Shown piece by piece: positions 16,779-24,037 of a stretch of 33,914 nucleotides of DNA. Origin of the DNA: Dehalococcoidia bacterium (GTDB taxonomy: Bacteria > Chloroflexota > Dehalococcoidia > GIF9 > UBA5629); NCBI GenBank assembly GCA_003142375.1, contig PLME01000012.1, positions 38,340 through 72,253 on the forward strand, read 5' to 3'. A model generated the notes under the pieces. It was not told the origin of the DNA, searched no databases, and saw nothing but the letters and a program-made list of their open reading frames with translations. The translations under genes were made by a program, and so were the position numbers. The stretch's first letter is position 1, and each line of letters begins with the position of its first letter.

Positions 16779-16830
16779 GTTCGGGTGCCTTCAGCATGAT
16801 TACTAATAAAGTGAGGTTGGCGGATATCCG

Positions 16831-18081
16831 ATGCGTGTATGTTTACTCAGTTACCGGGCATATAAATACTCCGGCGGACAGGGAGTATATGTTAAATATC
16901 TCAGCCAGTCTCTAAGGGACCTGGGGCATGAGGTGGATGTGGTTGCCGGGCCGCCTTATCCCGACCTTGCGGACGGCATCAAGTTGATCAAGCTCCCCAG
17001 CCTTGACCTTTACAGATACCCTGAAATCAGACGTTACTTTATCAATCCCCTGCTGTTGAATACCTGGCCAAACTTCGTTGAGTGGATTGGAGAATGCGGT
17101 GGATTCTTTACCGAGCCGAAGACCTTCGGGATGCGTGCCTACGATATGTTCCGCCAGAATGGCCATGCCAAGAAATATGATATCGTGCACGACAACCAGT
17201 GCATTACCGAGGGTATATTGAAGATCAGGCAGATGGGAATGCCGATGGTGACCACAATTCACCATCCTATAACCATAGACCGGCAGCTGGCACTCAAGGC
17301 GGCACGCTCTTTTATCAATGAACTGGGAATACGCCGCTGGTATGCTGTCTGCGACACTCAAGTCAAGGTTGCCGGACAGTTGTCGCACTTCATCACGGAT
17401 TCTCAGAATTCGCTGGATGAAATAACACAGAGCTTCGGCCTCACTCCCGATAAATTCAAGATAATCTACTGCGGCGTGGACCATGAGATATTCAGGAAAT
17501 CTCCGGGTTCGGTCAGAGCGGATAATAAAATATTGGTGATCAACAGCGGCGACACGCCGCTCAAGGGCTTGAAGTATTTAATGGAAGCCGTTGCCGAGCT
17601 GCGCAAGACCAGAAACATCAAGTTGACCATAGTCGGGCAGCCCATGAAGAATGGCTATACGCAGGGGCTGATACGGTCGCTGCATTTGGAAGACTGTGCT
17701 ACATATACGGGCAAAATTGATACCGATGATCTGGTCAACCACTATTCCACTGCTGCCATGCTGGTTGTCCCTTCGATTTACGAGGGTTTCGGATTGCCTG
17801 CAGCCGAAGCCATGGCCTGCGGCACGCCGGTGATATCGACCACTGCCGGGGCATTGCCCGAGGTGGTAGGTGACGCCGGCATCCTGATACCGCCCGGCGA
17901 TACAGGGGCAATAGTCGGCGCCATTACTTCGTTGCTGGATGATGAAAACAAACGCAGACAATTGGGCAAGATGGGCGTTGAAAGGGTCAGGAGATTATTT
18001 AACTGGGAGAACACAGCCAGGCAGACGGCTGACTATTACAGGGAGGCGGTGGAGTCACAGGCTTTACACGCCGGGGTTTAA
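16831..18081 (+). CDS. Family-4-type glycosyltransferase (second of a tandem pair)
   Basis: 416 residues, GT-B fold, paralogue of the preceding gene. The N-terminus SYRAYKYSGGQGVYVKYLS and GPPYPDL mirror its neighbour. The C-terminal signature is YEGFGLPAAEAMACG, followed by STTAGALPEVVGDAGILIPP. Both share the middle pattern TIHHPIT/V...DR..A...A, so the pair arose by duplication and probably adds related sugars to the same product. It starts at ATG 16831 after GTGAGG. The next gene begins 8 bases after its stop, so they form an operon. It has its own promoter at 16750-16778. Confidence 0.92.
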   Translation: MRVCLLSYRAYKYSGGQGVYVKYLSQSLRDLGHEVDVVAGPPYPDLADGIKLIKLPSLDLYRYPEIRRYFINPLLLNTWPNFVEWIGECGGFFTEPKTFGMRAYDMFRQNGHAKKYDIVHDNQCITEGILKIRQMGMPMVTTIHHPITIDRQLALKAARSFINELGIRRWYAVCDTQVKVAGQLSHFITDSQNSLDEITQSFGLTPDKFKIIYCGVDHEIFRKSPGSVRADNKILVINSGDTPLKGLKYLMEAVAELRKTRNIKLTIVGQPMKNGYTQGLIRSLHLEDCATYTGKIDTDDLVNHYSTAAMLVVPSIYEGFGLPAAEAMACGTPVISTTAGALPEVVGDAGILIPPGDTGAIVGAITSLLDDENKRRQLGKMGVERVRRLFNWENTARQTADYYREAVESQALHAGV

Positions 18082-18088
18082 AACTACT

Positions 18089-19153
18089 ATGAGCATAAAC
18101 AGCAGCACTCTTGATAATGTGTTCGGCATGGAAAATCAATTGTCGAAGCAGTTCCTCAACCCCACGTTGGAGGGCATAGTCAGCGTTCAGGAAAAGGGGG
18201 GCGGCGTGCCGGAGCTGGAGGGGGGCATCGTCGAACCATGGACCCATGTAGAGTGCGCCATGGCTATCGATGCAGGCGGTTTCCACGACGAGGCCCAAAA
18301 AGCCTACGAGTGGCTGGCCAATATCCAACTTGCAGATGGAAGCTGGTATGCCAATTACAGGAACGGCCGGCCCAAAGACATGTACAAGGTTTCGCACGCT
18401 ATTTCTTATATTGCAGTGGGCATCTGGCACAACTATCTAATAAATGATGACGTCCGTTTTGTCGACAGGATGTGGCCCTGCGTGCGCAGCGCCATAGATT
18501 GTATTCTCGAAATGCGCGGCCCCAATGGGGAAATATACTGGGCCAGGGATGCAGAAGGCGCTTTGTATCCATCGGCGCAAATCGCCAGCTGCAGTTCATC
18601 TTATTTAAGCATCAGGTGCGCCCTGAAGATGGCGGAACTCATGGGCGAAGACCGCCGCGACTGGCGGGAAGCCAATGAGGTTTTGCGCTCCGCAATCCTG
18701 AAGATGCCCCTGCCCTATGTTGCTAAGTTCGAAGGCGACAGCCTCTCGGCGTTTGCCATGGACTGGTATTATCCCGCCCTGTGCAGCGTCATCAACGGGC
18801 GTGAAGCGATTAGCCGCATTTACGACAGCTGGGATAAATTCATAGTGCACGGCAAAGGTTCAGTTTGCAACCTGGAGAAACAGTGGGTCACGGCTGCCGA
18901 AACGAGCGAACTGGCCATTTCCCTGGCGGTGCATGGTGAATACCGGCAGGCTGCGATGGTTTACAATTGGATCCACCATTTGCGCGACGAGGATGGGGCT
19001 TACTGGTATGGCATGGCTTACCCGGAAAACGAGATATGGCCGCTGGAGAAGCCGACCTGGACGGCCGCCGCAGTTGTCCTGGCGGCGGATATGCTCAACC
19101 GGGAATCAGCAACAAACCTTCTTTTCGATCACCACGGGGTCGCTCTTCTTTAG
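18089..19153 (+). CDS. Alpha/alpha-toroid protein, prenyltransferase-like
   Basis: 354 residues without a signal peptide. The all-helical pattern and two QW-like turns (ANIQLADGSWYANY near residue 77 and HLRDEDGAYWYGM near residue 303) suggest an alpha/alpha toroid as in squalene/prenyl cyclase-like or glycoside hydrolase-like proteins. The DxDD motif of class II cyclases is absent, so 'prenyltransferase' should be read as a fold label only. Genes of this look next to GT4 glycosyltransferases and a SAM methyltransferase occur in Actinobacteria and Chloroflexota, which hints at a surface-glycan or lipid role. I chose ATG 18089 because a longer frame to 17939 would run inside the previous gene. 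Its last 48 bases overlap the convergent methyltransferase gene. Confidence 0.75.
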   Translation: MSINSSTLDNVFGMENQLSKQFLNPTLEGIVSVQEKGGGVPELEGGIVEPWTHVECAMAIDAGGFHDEAQKAYEWLANIQLADGSWYANYRNGRPKDMYKVSHAISYIAVGIWHNYLINDDVRFVDRMWPCVRSAIDCILEMRGPNGEIYWARDAEGALYPSAQIASCSSSYLSIRCALKMAELMGEDRRDWREANEVLRSAILKMPLPYVAKFEGDSLSAFAMDWYYPALCSVINGREAISRIYDSWDKFIVHGKGSVCNLEKQWVTAAETSELAISLAVHGEYRQAAMVYNWIHHLRDEDGAYWYGMAYPENEIWPLEKPTWTAAAVVLAADMLNRESATNLLFDHHGVALL

Positions 19154-19759
19154 AATCCCCAAAGTATTTACCATGGGCAGCTCCACATAATTGCCGCTTT
19201 TGACGGCTTTTTTATACACATCGTAGGGCGCCTGCCCCCCCTTTGCCGGGTCCAAATATATATCGTGAAAGATCAGGTATCCCCCCGGCACCAGGTGAGG
19301 GTTCCAGCAGGTATAGTCAGACAAAGCCGTCTCATAGCTGTGGCCGCCGTCGATGAAAACGAGGCTGAGCGGCGTGGACCAGTTCCTGGCTGCCACCCTG
19401 GACCAGGTAACCATGGGCACTACCGTGTCTTCCAGCCCCGCTTCTTTTAAAGTGACCCTCAGTATGGGGAAGCTGTCTATCTCCCCTTTCTTCTCATCAT
19501 ACAAGTCGGGATCAAAGTAAAGCTGCCCCAGCTGCTGCTCCTCCGAGCCGCGGTGGTGATCGATGGTGAAGAGCGTAACTCCCCTGATTTTACAGGCGGC
19601 GCCCAAATAGACGGTGGACTTACCGCAGAAGCTGCCTATCTCCAGACAGGGCCCTGAAGCGGCTGCCTCCAGCGCCAGCTTGAAGAGGCATTGGCCCTCG
19701 TCCTCGGCCAGGTATCCTTTCACCTGTGAAGCAAATATAAAAGCAGATTCTATATCCAT
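19106..19759 (-). CDS. Class I SAM-dependent methyltransferase (Methyltransf_24 type)
   Basis: 217 residues with a Rossmann-like methyltransferase fold. CLEIGSFCGKSTVYLG (residues ~39-54) is the SAM-binding motif I, TIDHH (65-69) the acidic end of strand 2, and VFIDGGHSYETALSDYTCW (about 133-151) the motif typical of the CmcI/Methyltransf_24 group, whose members often methylate sugars or glycan precursors. VPGGYLIFHDIY follows. It sits 35 bases behind the large BNR gene on the same strand, with its 3' end overlapping the toroid gene by 48 bases on the other strand. A role in decorating the surface glycan made by the adjacent glycosyltransferases is inference. Confidence 0.87.
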   Translation of the reverse strand: MDIESAFIFASQVKGYLAEDEGQCLFKLALEAAASGPCLEIGSFCGKSTVYLGAACKIRGVTLFTIDHHRGSEEQQLGQLYFDPDLYDEKKGEIDSFPILRVTLKEAGLEDTVVPMVTWSRVAARNWSTPLSLVFIDGGHSYETALSDYTCWNPHLVPGGYLIFHDIYLDPAKGGQAPYDVYKKAVKSGNYVELPMVNTLGILKKSDPVVIEKKVCC

Positions 19760-19794
19760 TAATTTATTCTCACATGGTCGTCGGACCGGTACGT

Positions 19795-22700
19795 TTAATC
19801 CCTGCGCATATAATTGTAAAGGAATACGGCGGTGATCAAAACCAGTATAACCGCCGCGGCGATGATTACAGCTATCCAGAGGTAGGATGGGGGCAGGGAC
19901 TCCCAGGGTAAGGTCCGGCTTGAGGATATGGCGAACGTGCCCGTGGGGCTGGGATCGCTTTCAATCGGCGCCACGGCTTTCACCTGCCAGAAATAAATTC
20001 TGCCCGGCGCCAGACTGCCCTCATATTTGTAGGCGGTGGTGGTCGTGACGGTCTGGACAATTATATCTTTCAAGTCCTGATCGTAAGCAAGGGTGAACTC
20101 ATATTTCTTGGCATTCTTAATGGGTGTCCAGCTAAAGCCGACCGACGATTGGCAGTCATTGCAGACGCCGCCCACAGGTGTCAGCAATTCCGGGCCCGTT
20201 CCTATGCCCTTCACAGCAAAACCCGGTTTGACTGAGAAAAACATGACGGGCGACCACAGGCTGTGAATGGCGGAGCCGGTTATGGTCCTGCTGCCCCTGA
20301 TTCTCCAATAATAGGACTTCCCGGCTTCCAATACACCGGGTGGGATCCATGCACCCGGTGACAATTGCTGTGATTTGCCGAGTGTCACTATCAAATTACC
20401 CGTGGTATTATCCACGCCCACCACCCAGGCGCCCGTCCTATTATCCACCGGGAACATATGGATGCCCGTCTTATTGTCCACCAGGAATACATTCTGGGAC
20501 AGCAGCAACGTAAAATTCACGTCTTTGGCCATCAGCAGGTCGTAGCCGAAGATATCCTTCAGTTGCCGCCATTTAATATCAATCTGCTGGGACCTGCCGG
20601 TAACGGGGTCCGCCCCGATAAAACTCCCGGACGGCGGTGCTGTTGGCCAGGGGCTCACCTTGGCTACCGAGTCTATATATTGCCAGAGGCAGCCTATTTT
20701 ATTATCGAAATCGTATGGCTTCGCAATGTTATCGATTGCCCACAACGTATTATTGGTATTGGATGATATTTTGAATGATGTGGGCTCATGGGTGAAGGCA
20801 ACGGGATAGTTGACAGCGCCCGATACGGGAAGGCCGTCTTTCATCTCATCCCACTCGGGCGCCGGGGGGACCTTGACCCTCGGATAGAGTGTGCGGTCCA
20901 CGCCGCCGCTGTTCAAAGGAGTGGTTGTATCAAGGTTCCAGGCGCCATAAAGGGCGTCGCCGGCCATGGCTATCCCAAAAAATGCACGGTTGATAGGCTC
21001 CAGCTCATCCCAGTCGGTACTGCTGCCCACAACCCATCTGTAAATAACGCCGTCGCTGCTTGTGATTGACACAGCACCAGCGTTTACGGCCGCATAGATG
21101 ATCATATTCTTGTCGTACTTGCTATCCGTGATTACATGCACGTTACCTGTCTCAGGCAACATCTTAAGTATGGTGAATTTGGGGTTAGGTTCATTAAAAT
21201 CGGTCCAGGCTACATAGGCCTCGGGGTTCCCCAATATGCTGATGCCCGTGCCTATGAAGACCATATCCGTCTCTTTGGGGTTGACCAGCGGAGTAGTTAT
21301 CGTATGTGCGGATACGGGTAAATCCGTATTGACGAAATTGCCGGGCACCCAATTGGTAGATCCCTGGTAAAGTTGCCTTACCCTGTAGTCCTCAAGTACG
21401 TAGATAGTTGTTTCATCCCTAAATGTTACATCACGCAGGGATGATATTCCCGCCAGGACTAGTTCCCATCTCTGCCCCTCATCCGGGGTATACATGATAG
21501 TGGATGTGGCCAGGTCCCCGAATATCAGTGCGCTGGAAGAGCCCGTCGCCTTCACGTTCACACGCAAGATCATTCCTGTGTTATTGGTTGTATGCGTTAA
21601 GATGCGTTCCCATACATCCCCCAGCGTATCGCTGGTGGAACGCCATACGCTATCGAAACTATAAGTTACGGTGCCGACTGTATTCAGAGAAGACAGGTAG
21701 AGCACGCTGCCCTGGGTGGTGGCGGGTGGAGCTTCAAGGACTGCCGAATCCGATAGTTGATTGATCTTGGTATCTATCAGGCCGATCTGGTTCCAGCTGA
21801 GCCCGCCGTTTGAGCTGTATGAAAAAGCGGACTCATCCAGTGCCACAGTATTCAATTTGGATTTAGGCCATTGTCCTAAAGCCCATCCCGTTCCTCCGGT
21901 ATAGTCATCTTCCGAGCTTGTAGCGCAGTAGGCCATGCCGTTATAGCCCCAGCCCAGTATGGCGTTGGCGTAGAAGATTGGAGGAATACTCAGACTGTTA
22001 GTATTCCCTCCACCTGTTGGTGACTTGTAGCCGTTATAATCTGCTGAGCTGGTCCAGGTGGCGGTCCCCGGGCTGGACGACTGGGCATTGGAGCTTTGAT
22101 AGATAGGGACCATGGCGGTAGCCGGGTTAGCCGGGTTAGCCGGGTTAGCCGTGGCTTCACCGGCCAGCAGGATGCCGTTGGTCTGGCTGCCGTTATAGGC
22201 AATCGAATAGATACGTCCTGTAGAGACCACAGGCAGGGGGGTAATGGTGTAGGGAAGGGCGCCGGCGAAGGCATTAATATAAAAAACGCCGGTTTGGGTA
22301 GTTCTGCCCATAGGATCTGTGAACGCAGTGCCGGATTGGATGCTGGTGAAGCAGCCTTGCCCGGCGGGGTTCTGGCTGTTGAAATCGGACGGCAGTGCCA
22401 GGTCGGTCCCGATCACCTGAGCCGCTGTGACACTGGCAAAGCTGGCGATATTACTCCATGTTGTAGTGTTTGCTGTAGTATCATGTTGTCCAATGCTAAG
22501 AACCGCCGATGCGCCGCAAGAAATGACGGCTAGTGTTAAATCCGTGGTATAGCTCGGTGAGAATTTAAGGGATGTTACAGCAGCAGGTGTAATGCCCTGC
22601 GAGGGCCATCCAATACTACCAGAGCCGTACTGGTGGTTTAATACTTGCCCGGAGTTGGTTGTGGTGCGTGTGCCGATAGCGATATCGCGCAGCGCGTTTC

Positions 22701-23208
22701 CGTATTGCCTGGATATATCTATGCAGCTTACATACTCATTCGCGACCAGGCTGTTTAGGCCGGCATTTTGCCAGTTGCCACCTCCATCGATGGATACATA
22801 TACCTGCCGGGGCCCTGGTGCACTACCATCAGTGACAACCACTACGAATCTCGGATCGTCCGGAGCTACTGCAACCGACCAGACCGGCAAAGCGGCTCCG
22901 GCGGCGGTGGTAAGGCTATTGCTGATATCGGTGAAGCTGTACCCGCCGTTCAGGGAGCGAAATAGCGTCAGGTTTTCAGTATCGGCGCAATAGATAACCC
23001 CTTCGCCCAGGGCCACGGAATTAATCTCGCTTCCAGCTCTAATTACATTGTCGGGGCCTTCAGCCGGTGTTTTTACTACGGACCATGTCAGGGTCCGGCT
23101 GGCTGAGTCGGCGGCATGGGCGGCAGGATAGAACGAACATATATCTAAAATGCCCAGTACCAGCAAAAGAAAAATGGCGAATATGCGGTATCCACGTTTT
23201 CTATACAT
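19795..23208 (-). CDS. Large secreted BNR/Asp-box repeat protein with C-terminal membrane anchor
   Basis: 1137 residues. A signal peptide ends in AHA about residue 32. Many Asp-box-like turns (S-x-D/N-G-G-x-x-W) follow: SLNGGYSF, SIDGGGNW, SSNGGLSW, TPDEGQRW; these point to one or more beta-propellers of sialidase/Vps10-like form, without obvious sialidase catalytic residues. After about residue 850 come two fibronectin-III-like stretches with W-W and YYWRIRG/YFWQVKA patterns. A single membrane helix (LWIAVIIAAAVILVLITAVF) and short basic tail (YNYMRRD) anchor the C-terminus. Similar proteins in Dehalococcoides have been proposed as S-layer components; I infer the same here. No Shine-Dalgarno is visible; a GGAC-TNAA-GTCC hairpin abuts the start. 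It likely forms a unit with the methyltransferase. Confidence 0.85.
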   Translation of the reverse strand: MYRKRGYRIFAIFLLLVLGILDICSFYPAAHAADSASRTLTWSVVKTPAEGPDNVIRAGSEINSVALGEGVIYCADTENLTLFRSLNGGYSFTDISNSLTTAAGAALPVWSVAVAPDDPRFVVVVTDGSAPGPRQVYVSIDGGGNWQNAGLNSLVANEYVSCIDISRQYGNALRDIAIGTRTTTNSGQVLNHQYGSGSIGWPSQGITPAAVTSLKFSPSYTTDLTLAVISCGASAVLSIGQHDTTANTTTWSNIASFASVTAAQVIGTDLALPSDFNSQNPAGQGCFTSIQSGTAFTDPMGRTTQTGVFYINAFAGALPYTITPLPVVSTGRIYSIAYNGSQTNGILLAGEATANPANPANPATAMVPIYQSSNAQSSSPGTATWTSSADYNGYKSPTGGGNTNSLSIPPIFYANAILGWGYNGMAYCATSSEDDYTGGTGWALGQWPKSKLNTVALDESAFSYSSNGGLSWNQIGLIDTKINQLSDSAVLEAPPATTQGSVLYLSSLNTVGTVTYSFDSVWRSTSDTLGDVWERILTHTTNNTGMILRVNVKATGSSSALIFGDLATSTIMYTPDEGQRWELVLAGISSLRDVTFRDETTIYVLEDYRVRQLYQGSTNWVPGNFVNTDLPVSAHTITTPLVNPKETDMVFIGTGISILGNPEAYVAWTDFNEPNPKFTILKMLPETGNVHVITDSKYDKNMIIYAAVNAGAVSITSSDGVIYRWVVGSSTDWDELEPINRAFFGIAMAGDALYGAWNLDTTTPLNSGGVDRTLYPRVKVPPAPEWDEMKDGLPVSGAVNYPVAFTHEPTSFKISSNTNNTLWAIDNIAKPYDFDNKIGCLWQYIDSVAKVSPWPTAPPSGSFIGADPVTGRSQQIDIKWRQLKDIFGYDLLMAKDVNFTLLLSQNVFLVDNKTGIHMFPVDNRTGAWVVGVDNTTGNLIVTLGKSQQLSPGAWIPPGVLEAGKSYYWRIRGSRTITGSAIHSLWSPVMFFSVKPGFAVKGIGTGPELLTPVGGVCNDCQSSVGFSWTPIKNAKKYEFTLAYDQDLKDIIVQTVTTTTAYKYEGSLAPGRIYFWQVKAVAPIESDPSPTGTFAISSSRTLPWESLPPSYLWIAVIIAAAVILVLITAVFLYNYMRRD
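22121..22150 (-). repeat. In-frame 9-bp tandem repeat coding Pro-Ala-Asn
   Basis: The 9-bp unit GCCGGGTTA is repeated three times (22121-22147) plus 3 bases. On the coding strand it gives PAN repeats in a loop of the BNR protein. Gain or loss of units would keep frame. Confidence 0.85.
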
Positions 23209-23260
23209 AGGACTTCAGTCCCTGATACTGGAGCGGCTCAATTGCAGGAATTCATTAATC
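23169..23260. repeat. Duplicated 5'-end segment, copy A (functional)
   Basis: This stretch covers the first ~13 codons of the BNR gene and about 50 bp before its start. It matches copy B at 23729-23820, best from the shared TATACATAGGACTT through AGTCCCTG and again at GCAGGAATT, with short indels. Confidence 0.75.
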
Positions 23261-23324
23261 CTAGTGCAAACTACCAAAGAGAGACAGGTTCTTTTCGTCC
23301 GTTTTGACGTGAGTATTGAATGTT

Positions 23325-23606
23325 TCACTCATCTAGAACACCCCCTTTTGGCTTTATTGATAAGGCAGCCTGCTCGCTGCCTTTAACGACTGAAGGTGAT
23401 TCCGACAGGACCGGAAATACAGGCATGGCTATCTGGGCTGGCGAAACCTTTGGCTCACGCCTTGATTGCGAGGTAATAGCCAGGTGAAGCGCTTCGCCCA
23501 TCGTGATACCGAGTTTGTTGCTTAATTCGGTGAGCAAAAAATAATCGCCGACATTGACGCGGACATGCCGCGTACTCAACTCGCTGGGATACTTCCGCTT
23601 TGCCAC
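23325..23606 (-). CDS. Small ribbon-helix-helix-type DNA-binding protein, probable autoregulator
   Basis: 93 residues. Residues 11-47 fit a ribbon-helix-helix fold: the strand STRHVRVNV, helix 1 in DYFLLTELSNKLG, and helix 2 in TMGEALHLAITS. The remaining ~45 residues are low in structure (PKVSPAQIAMPVFPVLSESPS) with no partner fold recognised. The start is GTG 23606; there is no ribosome site, but a TTGACA-17-TAGTAT promoter ends only 10 bases before the GTG, so the mRNA is nearly leaderless. Dyad repeats overlap that promoter, as expected for self-repression. It lies 116 bp before the BNR surface-protein gene on the same strand and may control it. The fold call is from pattern only. Confidence 0.65.
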   Translation of the reverse strand: MAKRKYPSELSTRHVRVNVGDYFLLTELSNKLGITMGEALHLAITSQSRREPKVSPAQIAMPVFPVLSESPSVVKGSEQAALSIKPKGGVLDE

Positions 23607-23616
23607 TTCAAGTTTT

Positions 23617-23645
23617 ATACTACAGTCTTGTTAACAACTTGTCAA
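23617..23645 (-). promoter_or_regulatory. Promoter of the ribbon-helix-helix gene (near-leaderless)
   Basis: On the minus strand a perfect TTGACA (23645-23640), 17-bp spacer, TAGTAT (23622-23617). Transcription would begin a few bases before GTG 23606. Confidence 0.6.
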
Positions 23646-23652
23646 CAAGACT
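23624..23652. promoter_or_regulatory. Dyad operator overlapping the promoter
   Basis: AGTCTTGTT (23624-23632) and AACAAGACT (23644-23652) form a perfect 9-bp inverted repeat with an 11-bp spacer. Nested inside are the palindrome TTGTTAACAA (23628-23637) and ACAACTTGT (23634-23642), whose reverse complement ACAAGTTGT recurs at 23670-23678. The cluster covers the -35 and spacer of the promoter above. Repeated short half-sites of this kind suit a ribbon-helix-helix repressor. Confidence 0.6.
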
Positions 23653-23722
23653 AGCCCAGCCCCCGGGAAACAAGTTGTAACCAGCCAGTTTGGGGCTGTG
23701 CGACCTGTCCGGCCTGGCGCGA

Positions 23723-23767
23723 GGGGAGGAAAATAGCGAATATTTAGTATACATATTTACTATACAT
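23723..23767 (-). pseudogene. Relic of a second copy of the BNR-gene 5' end
   Basis: Reading from ATG 23767 gives MYSKYVY, a stop, then IFAIFLP, against MYRKRGYRIFAIFLL in the functional gene. The codons for IFAIFL are ATA TTC GCT ATT TTC CTC here and ATA TTC GCC ATT TTT CTT there, so all differences are synonymous. Similarity ends soon after. This is what remains of a duplicated gene start that was once under selection as a signal peptide. Confidence 0.65.
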
Positions 23768-23820
23768 AGGACTTTAGTCCCTGGTACTAGAGAAGATCAG
23801 TTTTTGGCAGGAATTTGTTA
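23729..23820. repeat. Duplicated 5'-end segment, copy B (relic)
   Basis: Counterpart of 23169-23260, about 560 bp further on, in the same orientation. It includes the hairpin sequence GGACTTTAGTCC (23769-23780), which differs from copy A (GGACTTCAGTCC, 23210-23221) only in the loop. The rest of the gene-free stretch 23653-24037 holds only the candidate promoter at 23861-23889. Confidence 0.75.
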
Positions 23821-23860
23821 TATCAGGCTTAGTCGAAATCTACCATAAACAGCGAGATAT

Positions 23861-23889
23861 TTGCAAAATGCGGAATCGCATGCTAGATT
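23861..23889 (+). promoter_or_regulatory. Possible promoter of the pilus operon
   Basis: TTGCAA (23861-23866), 17-bp spacer, TAGATT (23884-23889) with TGC before it (extended -10). The spacer contains the dyad ATGCG-gaat-CGCAT (23868-23881). The leader to ATG 24038 would be about 140 nt. Both hexamers match only 4 of 6. Confidence 0.38.
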
Positions 23890-24037
23890 AAGCTAAATGA
23901 ATCTGGAATGCAGTGAAAACACAGGGCAGGCCACAGCTATTATTTACTGGTTCTAACATCGGGAGCCGGCGGTTGTTTTTGAAGCAAGATAAGGTCATTT
24001 ATGAGTAATCTGTACATTTATGTATACGGGGAAAAAG

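Noticed and set aside
17939-18088. N-terminal extension of the toroid protein into the preceding gene
   Set aside because: It would overlap the conserved end of the second glycosyltransferase by 140 bases and shows no family similarity.
22121-22150. Possible CRISPR-like repeats
   Set aside because: The units are 9 bp, without spacers, and code for PAN in frame. No CRISPR array or cas gene is present in the window.
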